Shown here piece by piece: positions 1 to 7,776 of a DNA stretch of 64,000 nucleotides. Each line of letters starts with the position of its first letter. The first letter of the stretch is position 1. The stretch is from Phytomonospora endophytica. GTDB lineage: Bacteria; Actinomycetota; Actinomycetes; Mycobacteriales; Micromonosporaceae. A model generated the notes under the pieces. The model had not been told where the DNA came from, made no database searches, and saw only the letters and a program-made list of their open reading frames with translations. Made by a program: the position numbers and the translations under genes. The DNA is taken from contig NZ_JACHGT010000010.1 of NCBI RefSeq assembly GCF_014202425.1, forward strand, positions 124,001 to 188,000, written 5' to 3'.

Positions 1-125
1 GCGCGGCCGAGGAGGCCGCGGCCCTCGAACGGGAAGGGATCGGCGACTTCCGCGTCGACACCGACGGCCTCACCGCCGCCGAGGTCGCCGAAGCCGTCGC
101 CGTCCGGTCCGGCTGGCCGGGGTGA
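1..125 (+). CDS. C-terminal end of a P-loop kinase-like protein (partial)
   Basis: The frame is open from base 3 to a TGA at 123-125 and gives the last 40 residues, ending in SGWPG. The gene starts before the window. The segment has an acidic/alanine-rich helix, a short stretch GIGDFRVDTDGL, then an amphipathic helix (TAAEVAEAVAVR). This pattern (a 'hidden' Asp-Thr-Asp strand followed by a C-terminal helix) is common at the end of small AAA/shikimate-kinase-like nucleoside or sugar kinases. That assignment is an inference from a short tail only. It converges with the LanC-like gene, whose stop lies one base beyond. Confidence 0.5.
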   Translation, partial: AAEEAAALEREGIGDFRVDTDGLTAAEVAEAVAVRSGWPG

Positions 126-126
126 C

Positions 127-1371
127 TCACATCCGGGGCCTCGCCACCGGCTGATCGGGCATCGCCACGGCGTAGGACTGGTCACGGCCCGTCGCCAGAC
201 GCGAGTACCGCAGCAGCTCCCGCGCGATGCCCGCGTTGCCCATCGCCCAGCCGTGGTGAGGTTCGAGATCACTCGGGGTCTCCCGGTGCTCGACGTTCGA
301 CCAGCGCACACCGTCGCCGTCGTCGATCGCGCGCGAGCAGAGGTCGGCGACCAGCACTTCGGCGAAGTCGCGGCCGTCGTTGTTCTCGACCGCGCGGTCG
401 AGCGCCAGCGACAGGACACCGGCCGTACCGCAGCAGCGCCCGTTGTTGTCCCAGAAACCCGGATACAGCCGCTCGGGCAGACCCGAGTGGGTCAGCGTGC
501 GCCAGCAGCGGTCGCCGTAGACCGTCCACGCCGGATCGCCGGTGGCCGAGGCGAGGAAGCGGAAGGCGTGCGCGTCGCCCGCCGGGCCGTGGCACCAGCC
601 GTAGTTGTGGCGGGTGACCAGGTCGGGCCGCAGCTGGGGATCGGAGTGCGGGGCCAGGAAACCGTCCTCCCCGCCCTCATTGCGGGCCACGACGTCGGCG
701 GCGCCGGCGAGCGCCAGCTCGATCAGGTCGGCGCGGTCGGCGGCCCGTCCGACGGCGGCGAGCGCGGCGGCGATACCGAGAGTGCCGTGCGAGTAGTGGT
801 GGAAGCGCGGCTCCATGCCGGGACGCAGGGCCCAGCAGACGCCGAACGGGGTCTCCTCGGCATCGGCGAGGTAGGGCTCGACGGCCGCGACGGCGAGCTC
901 GACGTCGTCGCCGTCGAGGGCGGCGAGGGCGATCCCGGCGTTGCCGAGGAGCAGGTCGTAGTACTCGCCCCACCGTGAGCCGTCGAAGGCGCCGCGAAGG
1001 AGATCCGGCACGCGGGCGGCCGCTATGGCGGCGTCCTTGTCGTCGAGGAGGTCGGCGACCGCGCGCAGCACGACGGCGGACCCGGCGATCCCGGTGTAGA
1101 GCGAGTACTCCTCGGTGTCGAGCCCGGCGGCGACGGTGCGGGCCGCGCGGACGGCGGCGTCGGCGTACTTGTCGAGGCCGAAGTGGCGATGGCCTTCGAG
1201 GAGCGCCAGGATGACGCCCGGTGTACCGCTGTACAGGGAGGTGTCGGCTTCGGATTCGGAGGGCTTCGTGGGCCATTCGAGTCCGGTGCCGTTGTCACGT
1301 GCGGTGTGCAGCAGCTGGTTCAGGGCCCCCGAACCGAGCGCCTCGGCTACGGCCGATCGCGTCAAGGTCAT
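127..1371 (-). CDS. Orphan lanthionine synthetase C-like (LanC-like) protein
   Basis: 414 aa, matching the usual LanC length of about 400-430. LanC proteins are zinc enzymes with an alpha/alpha toroid that add Cys thiols to dehydrated Ser/Thr in lanthipeptides. Seen here: repeated inner-barrel Gly motifs (LYSGTPG 47-53, LYTGIAG 91-97, YSHGTLGI 193-200, GWAMGNAGI 374-382) and the zinc-site signatures WCHGPAG (Cys260) and RCCGTAG (Cys313-Cys314). Classical LanC has Cys then Cys-His; here the second site is Cys-Cys, so all three predicted ligands are Cys. No LanB/LanM dehydratase or precursor peptide is adjacent, so it may be a stand-alone LanC-like protein or act in trans. The ATG at 1369-1371 is the first start and has a weak ribosome site. 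It is divergent from the next gene by 86 bp. Confidence 0.88.
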   Translation of the reverse strand: MTLTRSAVAEALGSGALNQLLHTARDNGTGLEWPTKPSESEADTSLYSGTPGVILALLEGHRHFGLDKYADAAVRAARTVAAGLDTEEYSLYTGIAGSAVVLRAVADLLDDKDAAIAAARVPDLLRGAFDGSRWGEYYDLLLGNAGIALAALDGDDVELAVAAVEPYLADAEETPFGVCWALRPGMEPRFHHYSHGTLGIAAALAAVGRAADRADLIELALAGAADVVARNEGGEDGFLAPHSDPQLRPDLVTRHNYGWCHGPAGDAHAFRFLASATGDPAWTVYGDRCWRTLTHSGLPERLYPGFWDNNGRCCGTAGVLSLALDRAVENNDGRDFAEVLVADLCSRAIDDGDGVRWSNVEHRETPSDLEPHHGWAMGNAGIARELLRYSRLATGRDQSYAVAMPDQPVARPRM

Positions 1372-1457
1372 GTCCGGAGCGTGCCATATGGGGGCGACGG
1401 CCGCGTCGTCCGAAAGGTCGTGCGCGGGTGTGACATGGATCGGTTACCTTGCCGGGC

Positions 1458-2351
1458 ATGGAGCGTTCCGGGGTGTACTGGCGGGGCCGGGTGACCGGGC
1501 GGAAACTGTTGCTCGGGGAGGGCGGCGGGCGGCACGGGAAGTGGTGCTTTCGCGCCGACGACAGGTCCTGGGCGCTGGTCTTCAAACGCGACTGCATCCG
1601 TGGGCTCAAAGGCGTTCTCGACGTACCGCTCACGCCGGAGTCCGCCTGGGTGCTCATCGCGTCGCATATGGACGGTCCCCTCCCGGCCCGGCTCGGGCCG
1701 TGCAACACCGCGCCCCTGACCGTGATGCGCCACCCCGAGTACGGCGACCTGCCTCATACGGCCGGTCCGGGCGCCGCGCTTCCGCCCGGCGCCGTCCGCG
1801 CGGACCCGAAGCGGCAGACCCCCGGGATGTGGCCCGTGCGGTACTTCTACGTCGACAGTGACCACACATGCGTCCAGTGCGGAACGGACTTCGTACTCGG
1901 TGCGGCCGAGCAGCGCTATTGGTACGAGGACGCCGGGCTCTCCTTCGACGTCCGGCCCGTCCGCTGCACCCGCTGCCGGAGGGAACGACGGGCCGTGAAA
2001 CGTCTGCACGCGGCCGTCGCCGAGGCCCGCGCGGCCGTCGGCGACACACCCGTTGACGCCGCCGCCCGGCTCTCGCTGGCCGTCGCCCTGGTCCGCCTCA
2101 ACGAGGACCGCGACGAAGGCGACCTCGGCGTGGCCGTCGCCGCGGCCCGCCGCGCCCTGGCCCTCGACACCACGACACACGGCGCGCACTACTGGCTGGC
2201 CCGCGCCCACGAGCTCGCGGGACGCGCCGGATCCGCCATGACCGCCTACGGCGAATTCCTCGCCGCGGCACAGGGCACGCGGGACCCGAGCAGGCGGCTA
2301 CTCGACGACGCGGCACGGCGACGGGCGGCGCTGCGGACCGCGCGGGAGTGA
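1458..2351 (+). CDS. Zinc-ribbon and TPR-like protein, function unknown
   Basis: 297 aa from ATG 1458. A TTG nine bases upstream is possible but less likely. No Shine-Dalgarno is visible; TACCTT sits 7 nt before the ATG, which fits a leaderless transcript. The middle carries CVQC (138-141) and CTRC (170-173) around an EQRYWYED segment, the pattern of the 'probable zinc-ribbon' family with two Cys pairs. After it, about residues 195-290 form alanine/arginine-rich helices spaced like two or three tetratricopeptide repeats. The N-terminal ~130 residues are not recognised. No enzyme motif is visible; a protein-interaction role is inferred from the TPR-like part only. Confidence 0.8.
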   Translation: MERSGVYWRGRVTGRKLLLGEGGGRHGKWCFRADDRSWALVFKRDCIRGLKGVLDVPLTPESAWVLIASHMDGPLPARLGPCNTAPLTVMRHPEYGDLPHTAGPGAALPPGAVRADPKRQTPGMWPVRYFYVDSDHTCVQCGTDFVLGAAEQRYWYEDAGLSFDVRPVRCTRCRRERRAVKRLHAAVAEARAAVGDTPVDAAARLSLAVALVRLNEDRDEGDLGVAVAAARRALALDTTTHGAHYWLARAHELAGRAGSAMTAYGEFLAAAQGTRDPSRRLLDDAARRRAALRTARE

Positions 2352-2641
2352 CGGCCGCCCGGGGCCGGACCCGTCGCGGTGAACGTCTTCGAAGGCGCGC
2401 AGATCCGCCGCACGTGTGCATTCGCGACAACGGCGTGGTCATCACTTCCACCCGCGTGCGCGGGAGCGCCGCGGCCTGGCGGGCACCGGCGTCCCGGCAC
2501 CGGCCCGTCCCACTCCACCCGGTAACCCATACGTCGCCCGCTACGCCCTGTTCATCCGCTGTTCGACAACCTTCGATCTTTCGGGCACGTGTTCCCCTAC
2601 ACGGTCCGCGGGGGACCGCACTCTCGAACGGGGAAAGCGCG

Positions 2642-4201
2642 ATGAGAACAGCCGTGACAAGAGGGAGCCGGGTCCTGGCCATGGCCGGGGCGCTGATGGT
2701 GGCCGTCGGCGCGGGCGCACCCGCGTTCGCCGATCCGAGCACCGAACCCTCGGCGCCGGCCGAGGTGTCGGCCGACCTGTCGGTCGAGGTGGCCGCCACG
2801 GAGGCGTCGATCGACGGCGGGACGAAACCGGTGCGGGTCACCGTCCGCAACGACGGGCCCGACACGGTGAGTGGTGCCTGGGTCGAGGTAGTCATCGATG
2901 ACCACCCCGACCCCGGAGTGAGCCTCGACCCCGTTCCGGAACTCGGTTCGCGCTGCGAGATCGCCGAGCGCGCAGACGATCCCGGCAACCCCCGCACGAT
3001 CGGCTGCGCGCTCGGCGAGTTGCGGGCGGGTGCGGTGAACCACGACATCGTGCTGGAGTTCCGGCACGAAGGAGTGGCCGTCGGCGAGGCGGGCACCGGG
3101 ACGGCGACGGTCCGTTCGCCCTCCGATCCGAATCCGGCCAACGACAGCGATCCCTTCACCCTCACCGTCACCGGCCCGGGCGTCGACCTCGCCATCCGGG
3201 GGCCGGGCGAGGTGACGGTCGCACCCGGGACCACCGGCGCCTTCTCCGGCGAGGATTTCCTCGTCGTGACCAACGAAGGAGGTGCCGCGGTCGACGGATT
3301 CACCCTTTCGCTGACCCTGCCGCGGTACGCCTCCTTCGTGCCGGAGTACGAGAACTGCTCCTACACGTCGGACGGTCGCGGCATGACCTGCGACCACTCC
3401 GGCACCGACCTGCCGGCCGACGCGCGCGCGACGCTCTTCCCGGGCGGCGCACCGCTCCATGTCAAGGTCGCCTCGGACGCGCCCGGCGACGTCGGTCTCG
3501 GCCGCGCCGAAGCGAGCGTGGCGTCCCCGGGCGCACATGCACGCAAGGGAAAGACGGGACACGGTGGCGGTGTCGTCCGGCCGTCCATCGTGGACGCGAG
3601 TGCCTCGGGCGACCAGGGGCCCGGCGACAACTCCGTCGACTTCGCCGTCTTCACCGGCGGCGACCCGGCCGACCTCGCCGTCACCGTTGTCGAACCCGTC
3701 ATCGACGGCACCGACGGGGAGACCTTCGAGATCCCGGTGACGGTGGAGAACAAGGGTCCCGGCGCGGTCGGCGCCTTCACGGTCACCATGACCTCCTCGC
3801 ACGAGTCCTACCTGGAGAAGTCCTCGGTCCCGTGCCGGAACACCGGTGACACCAACGACTTCATCTGCGACGTCGACGAGGTCCTCGCCGCCGGGGAGAA
3901 AACCACGCTGACCTTCACTCTTACCTACGGCAAGAGCCCGGGCGGCAGCTGGCCCGGGCGCATGGGCGACGTGGCCGTGTCGGGCGGGCCCTCGGACCCG
4001 GATCTGTCGAACAACACAGTGGACGGTCCCTTGTACTCCCTCAACGGAAGCACCGGCGGTGGCGGCGGTCTGCCCGTGACGGGCGCCTCGCTCGGCCTCG
4101 CCGGCGTCGCGGCGCTCGCGCTGCTCGCGACCGGCGGCGGGCTGGTCCTGCTCGCCCGGCGGCGCGAGGCTTCCCGGGCGGCCGCCACGGATCCGTTCTA
4201 G
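2642..4201 (+). CDS. LPXTG-anchored surface protein with repeated beta-sandwich domains
   Basis: 519 aa from ATG 2642. The start is chosen because a signal peptide follows at once (MRTAVTRGSR, hydrophobic core, AFA-DP cleavage site near residue 33); the open frame upstream lacks coding character. The mature part has three or four beta-sandwich modules of the DUF11/CARDB type, with recurring phrases such as VTVRNDGPDTV, FLVVTNEGG and VTVENKGPGAVGAF, each followed by SDPNPANDSD-like segments. The C-terminus has a Gly-rich spacer, LPVTG at 477-481, a hydrophobic helix and a basic tail: a complete sortase signal. It should therefore be covalently attached to peptidoglycan. No sortase lies in the window. 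A strong terminator follows the stop. Confidence 0.92.
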   Translation: MRTAVTRGSRVLAMAGALMVAVGAGAPAFADPSTEPSAPAEVSADLSVEVAATEASIDGGTKPVRVTVRNDGPDTVSGAWVEVVIDDHPDPGVSLDPVPELGSRCEIAERADDPGNPRTIGCALGELRAGAVNHDIVLEFRHEGVAVGEAGTGTATVRSPSDPNPANDSDPFTLTVTGPGVDLAIRGPGEVTVAPGTTGAFSGEDFLVVTNEGGAAVDGFTLSLTLPRYASFVPEYENCSYTSDGRGMTCDHSGTDLPADARATLFPGGAPLHVKVASDAPGDVGLGRAEASVASPGAHARKGKTGHGGGVVRPSIVDASASGDQGPGDNSVDFAVFTGGDPADLAVTVVEPVIDGTDGETFEIPVTVENKGPGAVGAFTVTMTSSHESYLEKSSVPCRNTGDTNDFICDVDEVLAAGEKTTLTFTLTYGKSPGGSWPGRMGDVAVSGGPSDPDLSNNTVDGPLYSLNGSTGGGGGLPVTGASLGLAGVAALALLATGGGLVLLARRREASRAAATDPF

Positions 4202-4213
4202 GGCAAAGAAAAT

Positions 4214-4250
4214 GCCGCTCACCGGTCCCCATCCGGTACCGGTGAGCGGC
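4214..4250 (+). terminator. Terminator hairpin after the LPXTG gene
   Basis: A perfect 13-bp inverted repeat, arms GCCGCTCACCGGT (4214-4226) and ACCGGTGAGCGGC (4238-4250), with an 11-nt loop. It starts 12 bases after the stop codon. There is no clear T-run, as is common in high-GC actinomycetes. It also faces the end of the small minus-strand gene at 4292, so it could serve both directions. Confidence 0.75.
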
Positions 4251-4291
4251 TCGGCGCGGTCCTCGCGCGGACCCGCCTTTCCTGTCAGTCC

Positions 4292-4489
4292 TCAGGCGGG
4301 GATGGTCGCCTCGCCGCGTCGCACGGCATAAGGGTCGATCCCCATGTCACGAAGTCCGGCGTCGGCGGCCCTCCGCGGTGAGCACGGCCATTCCTCGCGA
4401 CATCCTTCACGGCACACCCGGTACGGCGCGATGACCTGGTCGTGCGCGTCCCAGGCCGCCCACATGTCTCTGAGCTCGTCGGCGTTCAC
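4292..4489 (-). CDS. Small Cys-motif protein A
   Basis: 65 aa from GTG 4487-4489, which overlaps the stop of the upstream gene as GTGA; this translational coupling decides the start over longer in-frame extensions. The protein carries CREGCREEWPC, i.e. C-x3-C-x4-WPC, close to the CVDCGRAFPC of the neighbour, so the two look like a related pair of candidate small zinc-binding or redox proteins. Small proteins of this kind commonly sit beside XRE/DUF397 genes in actinomycetes. Function unknown. Confidence 0.65.
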   Translation of the reverse strand: MNADELRDMWAAWDAHDQVIAPYRVCREGCREEWPCSPRRAADAGLRDMGIDPYAVRRGEATIPA

Positions 4490-4686
4490 GATGCGACCCT
4501 TTCGGCACGGTGCCGCGCGGAGTCGCGCAGCTTCTGGGCGGCCATCTGATGCGGCCCGCATGGAAACGCACGCCCACAGTCGACGCACATCCCCGTACCG
4601 ACCTGTTCGCCGTCATCCTCGGCGGGGTGGAGCCTTTCGATGTGGGCGTCGTGGATGGTCTGCCAGGCGATCACGAGTGCGGCCAT
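4486..4686 (-). CDS. Small Cys-motif protein B
   Basis: 66 aa from ATG 4684-4686, preceded by a GGAAAGAG ribosome site 7 nt upstream; longer readings add residues without a ribosome site. It contains C-V-D-C-G-R-A-F-P-C at about residues 36-45, two to three Cys that could bind a metal, followed by a basic helix (QKLRDSARHRAER). It is co-transcribed with protein A through a 4-bp overlap. The pair is divergent from the DUF397/XRE genes and may belong to the same regulatory module (inferred from position only). Confidence 0.65.
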   Translation of the reverse strand: MAALVIAWQTIHDAHIERLHPAEDDGEQVGTGMCVDCGRAFPCGPHQMAAQKLRDSARHRAERVAS

Positions 4687-5258
4687 GTCAGATCTCTTTC
4701 CGTGAACCGGAGACGCCCACCGCGTCCCGAGTGGACGAAACAGAGTGACCGAGACCTCGCGGCAGTGGGGCGGCACACTCGGCCCGCGATTCCACCAATC
4801 CGAACCGGCGAGTGTCCCACCAGACACGCCGCCCCACTCCTACGAGGCCACCACCCCGAGCCGACATTCCGACTCCCCACTCTCGACAGTCGATATGGAG
4901 GGACGGCCCCCGAACGGTCCGGGGGAGGGTCAGCGAACGAAGACCGTCCCTATGCCTGGCCCTCGGTCCACCGTCCACAGACGACGGTCCGAGCACTGAT
5001 GCGCGAGAGCGTCCGGAAGCCCCGCCGCGCGATCTCCACCTACGGTGCCGGTGCATGTGTACGTTATCACATTCATCGTCCGATGCATCGGACCGTCGCA
5101 TCTGCACGTGCATTTGGCCGTGCATTCGGGTGTGCGACCGCGTAAGGTGTTCCAGCGAGACCGCCCGTCGGCGACGGCAACCGTTCTGCCGCCCCGATGG
5201 ATGTGCGGTCTCGCCAGGAATCTCGTCCCCTGTGGACGGGTGGGAAAAGGAGATCCTC
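4687..5258. promoter_or_regulatory. Long intergenic control region with GTGCAT repeats and a 16-bp palindrome
   Basis: About 570 bases with no convincing gene in any frame. The right part (5048-5130) is lower in GC and rich in repeats: GTGCAT at 5051, 5108 and 5120 (the last two 12 bp apart), a TGCACGTGCA palindrome at 5103-5112, and a perfect 16-bp palindrome GTCCGATGCATCGGAC at 5078-5093. A related GTGCAC pair 11 bp apart stands before the XRE gene (5598-5619). The shared motif suggests these are operators for the XRE regulator. The left part (4687-5040) holds nothing recognisable beyond promoters for the minus-strand pair. Confidence 0.5.
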
Positions 5259-5498
5259 ATGGACCAGGCACCCAACGGCATTCCTGCAGGGCAGTTGCCC
5301 TCCACTGTGGTCTGGCAGAAGAGCCGCCGATCCAACCCCAGCGGCAACTGCGTGGAAATGGCGGCGCTCCCCGACGGCGCGATCGCGGTACGTAACTCCC
5401 GGGATCCACAGGGTCCGGCCCTCGTCTATACGATGGACGAGATCATCGCCTTCGTTGAGGGCGCACGGGACGGCGATTTCGATAACCTGATCGGATAG
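5259..5498 (+). CDS. DUF397 domain protein (small partner of the XRE regulator)
   Basis: 79 aa, ATG 5259 with an ideal AAAAGGAGA ribosome site 6 nt upstream. The whole protein is a DUF397 domain: WQKSRRSNPSGNCVEMA, a loop AALPDGAIAVRNSRDPQGPALVYT, and a final helix ending FVEGARDGDFDNLIG. DUF397 proteins are typically encoded next to XRE/DUF5753 regulators (WhiJ-like); one Streptomyces pair of this kind (Scr1/Scr2) has been described as behaving like a toxin-antitoxin. Here the regulator lies 171 bp downstream on the same strand. A hairpin follows the stop, so the two genes may have separate transcripts. Confidence 0.92.
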   Translation: MDQAPNGIPAGQLPSTVVWQKSRRSNPSGNCVEMAALPDGAIAVRNSRDPQGPALVYTMDEIIAFVEGARDGDFDNLIG

Positions 5499-5519
5499 CA
5501 CTCGCTGCGAAGACGGCAC

Positions 5520-5565
5520 CGGGACGACCGGAGACTGTCGCACACCCGACTCCCCGGTCGTCCCG
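5520..5565 (+). terminator. Hairpin after the DUF397 gene
   Basis: Perfect 12-bp arms CGGGACGACCGG (5520-5531) and CCGGTCGTCCCG (5554-5565) with a 22-nt loop, starting 21 bases after the DUF397 stop. There is no T-run. It is likely a terminator or attenuating hairpin separating the DUF397 and XRE transcripts. Confidence 0.55.
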
Positions 5566-5597
5566 GCTACGCTGTTATCAAGCCGGGGGTGTGAACC

Positions 5598-5619
5598 CTC
5601 GTGCACTGCTCGTGCACCA
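5598..5619 (+). promoter_or_regulatory. Tandem GTGCAC direct repeat, candidate XRE operator
   Basis: Two adjacent 11-bp units, CTCGTGCACTG and CTCGTGCACCA, one helical turn apart and about 50 bp before the XRE start codon. GTGCAC is itself palindromic. The same GTGCAY core recurs at near-helical spacing before the DUF397 gene, which points to binding and autoregulation by the XRE protein (inference). Confidence 0.45.
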
Positions 5620-5669
5620 GTCGTTCAAGTGAAGGCCATGTTGTAGCGAACGGTTCGGAGGTGGGAGTC

Positions 5670-6551
5670 GTGACAGCACCTTCAACCGGGTCCGGGGCGA
5701 CCGGACCCACCGCACTGCGGATGCTCCTCGGTGGACACCTGCGCAGGCTCCGTGAGGCCGAAGGCATCTCACGCGCCGACGCCGGCTGGGAGATCCGCTC
5801 GTCCGAGTCGAAGATCAGCCGACTCGAACTCGGCCGCGTCAGCTTCAAGGAACGCGACGTCGACGACCTGCTCACCCTGTACGGCGTCGACGACCCCGAG
5901 GAGCGGGCCCGCCTGCTCGCGCTCGCCCGCGAGGCGAACGCGCCCGGCTGGTGGCACCGCTTCGGTGACGTGCTGCCCAGCTGGTTCCAGTCCTACATGG
6001 GACTGGAGGCGACCGCCTCGCTGATCCGTACCTATGAGGTCCAGTTCGTTCCGGGCCTCCTGCAGACCCGCGCCTACGCCGAGGCCGTCGTCATGCTCGG
6101 CCACGACCTGGCCGGGCGCCGCGACGTCGAGCGCCGCGTCGATCTGCGCATGGACCGCCAGAACGTGCTGCACCGTCCCGACGCGCCCCGGCTGTGGACG
6201 GTTCTCGACGAGTCGGCGCTGCGCCGCCCGCTCGGCGGCCGCGACGTGATGCGCGGCCAGCTGGAGGCGCTCATCAAGTACAGCCAGTACCCGAACGTGA
6301 TCCTGCAGATCATCCCCTTCGAAGCGGGCGGGCACGCCGCGGCCGGTGGCGCGTTCACCATGCTGCGTTTCGCCGACCCCGAACTGCCCGACGTCATCTA
6401 CCTCGAACAGCTCACGAGCGCGCTCTACCTCGACAAGCGCGACGACGTCGACCAGTACATCGCCGCGATGGAGCGCCTCTCGGTGCAGGCCGAAGTGCCC
6501 GGCCGGACGGCGACGATCATCGACGGCATCATCGACGAGCTGTACTCCTAG
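5670..6551 (+). CDS. XRE-family regulator with DUF5753 (WhiJ-like)
   Basis: 293 aa from GTG 5670, chosen for the GGAGGTGGGA ribosome site at 5657; an upstream ATG at 5601 would include operator-like repeats and is rejected. Residues about 15-75 form an N-terminal helix-turn-helix (MLLGGHLRRLREAEGISRADAG, then SESKISRLELGR). The rest is the DUF5753 ligand/partner domain, with hallmark phrases ALIRTYE-like ASLIRTYEVQFVPGLLQT, VLDESALRRPLGG and ILQIIPFEAGGHAA. Such proteins regulate development or act with DUF397 partners in actinomycetes. It probably controls its own promoter and that of the upstream DUF397 gene through the GTGCAY repeats. Confidence 0.93.
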   Translation: MTAPSTGSGATGPTALRMLLGGHLRRLREAEGISRADAGWEIRSSESKISRLELGRVSFKERDVDDLLTLYGVDDPEERARLLALAREANAPGWWHRFGDVLPSWFQSYMGLEATASLIRTYEVQFVPGLLQTRAYAEAVVMLGHDLAGRRDVERRVDLRMDRQNVLHRPDAPRLWTVLDESALRRPLGGRDVMRGQLEALIKYSQYPNVILQIIPFEAGGHAAAGGAFTMLRFADPELPDVIYLEQLTSALYLDKRDDVDQYIAAMERLSVQAEVPGRTATIIDGIIDELYS

Positions 6552-6623
6552 GCGCGTCGATCGGTGGTCCGGCCCGACCGCCACTGATCGCGATGCCTCC
6601 CGTGCACGAGTGAAGACGGCGGC

Positions 6624-7625
6624 CTACCAGGCGAGTTCGTCCAGATGGTGGTGGCCGGACAGCAGCCGAACGACGCGGGTTCGCGTCGCGTCGCGCTGGT
6701 CGTCGGGCAGGGGCGGGTGTGCATACAGTGCGAGCTCTCTCTGCATGTCGTAGAAGAGCAGCCGATCACGCAGGCGCTCGCGCTCGAACAGTTCCGGGTA
6801 GACGCCGTGCAGCCATCCGGGGACCTCGGCGAGGGTGGTCTCGTCGAGCCCTCGTTCGCCGGGTACCGGTGGGTACTCGCGCGCCTTTGCGCACCAGCGC
6901 AGGATGGTGTCGAGTTCGACGTCCGCCGGTTGGGCCGAGGCCTCGGCGAAGTCGATGAGGCCGGTGACGCGTCCCCGGTCGACCATCACGTTGGCGCCGT
7001 GCAGATCACCGTGGACGAGGGCGGGTTCGTCGTCGGCGAACAGCGGCAGCCGCTCCCGGATCCAATCGGCGACGTCGGCGAGCAGGCGCGTGTCCGGGTC
7101 GGGCAGTCGACGGGCGGCCTCGACCGGCCCGAGCGCGGCGCTCAGCACGGGCGGGTGGAACGCTTGCCGTGGCTTCCCGGCGAGCGCGTCGGCGAGCCAC
7201 GGGGGCAGGAGACCGGCCGGGACGCGAACCCGGTGCAGGGCGCGCAACGCGGCGCCGAGGCTTTCGATGATGGCCCTGCGCGTGGGCGGGTCGGCCGTCG
7301 GCCAGGTTTCGTGCAAGGTTCGGCCGGGCAGGCGTTCGGAGACGTACCACGGCCCGTCGGGGCCGTCGCCGTGGGCGATGTGCCGGGCGTGTGGGACCTC
7401 GCTGCCGGCGAGCAGGGCGACGACCGTGGCGTCGTGGCGGTACGCGTCGGGGAACTGACCGTTGCTCAGCCGTACGACGTGTTCGTCGCCGACCCACGCG
7501 CGGCTGACCCAGCTGGCCTTGGGCAGAAAGCGCCCGGTCGACGGCAGGCCGGCGGCGGCGAGGGTCCTCAGCAGCGCCGGATCGGCGGTCGGCTCGTCAA
7601 CGGGCGGTGTCGATTGAGCGCACAC
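6624..7625 (-). CDS. Phosphotransferase, aminoglycoside phosphotransferase (APH) fold
   Basis: 333 aa from GTG 7623-7625. APH-type kinases transfer phosphate from ATP to small hydroxylated substrates. Visible: an N-lobe strand DEHVVRLSNGQF, the hinge region WYVSERLPGRTL, the catalytic loop HGDLHGANVMVD (Asp base and Asn metal ligand), and the metal-binding motif as IDFAEA where many APHs have IDFGD/E. Substrate cannot be read from sequence; homologues include antibiotic kinases, homoserine/choline kinases and macrolide kinases. It stands alone, convergent with the XRE gene and 151 bp downstream of the methyltransferase on the same strand. Confidence 0.88.
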   Translation of the reverse strand: MCAQSTPPVDEPTADPALLRTLAAAGLPSTGRFLPKASWVSRAWVGDEHVVRLSNGQFPDAYRHDATVVALLAGSEVPHARHIAHGDGPDGPWYVSERLPGRTLHETWPTADPPTRRAIIESLGAALRALHRVRVPAGLLPPWLADALAGKPRQAFHPPVLSAALGPVEAARRLPDPDTRLLADVADWIRERLPLFADDEPALVHGDLHGANVMVDRGRVTGLIDFAEASAQPADVELDTILRWCAKAREYPPVPGERGLDETTLAEVPGWLHGVYPELFERERLRDRLLFYDMQRELALYAHPPLPDDQRDATRTRVVRLLSGHHHLDELAW

Positions 7626-7776
7626 CCACGGAGTCTCGCACGTGTTGATCCACCGACCGTCCCCGGTCGGGCGACGGTGCTTCGGCGGAGCCCTCCGCGG
7701 CGCGGGTGACGAGCGTGGACGGCGAACCGGCGTGCGGCCCTCGCGGGCGGCACGCCGGTCCGTTACGTCGGTGACC

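Noticed and set aside
2348-2641. 98-residue N-terminal extension of the LPXTG protein
   Set aside because: It would place the signal peptide inside the chain; codon use is not coding-like and ATG 2642 directly precedes the signal peptide.
4687-5040. Plus-strand frames such as the one from 4745
   Set aside because: No codon bias, Pro/Arg/Ser-rich, no ribosome site; the stretch is better read as a control region.
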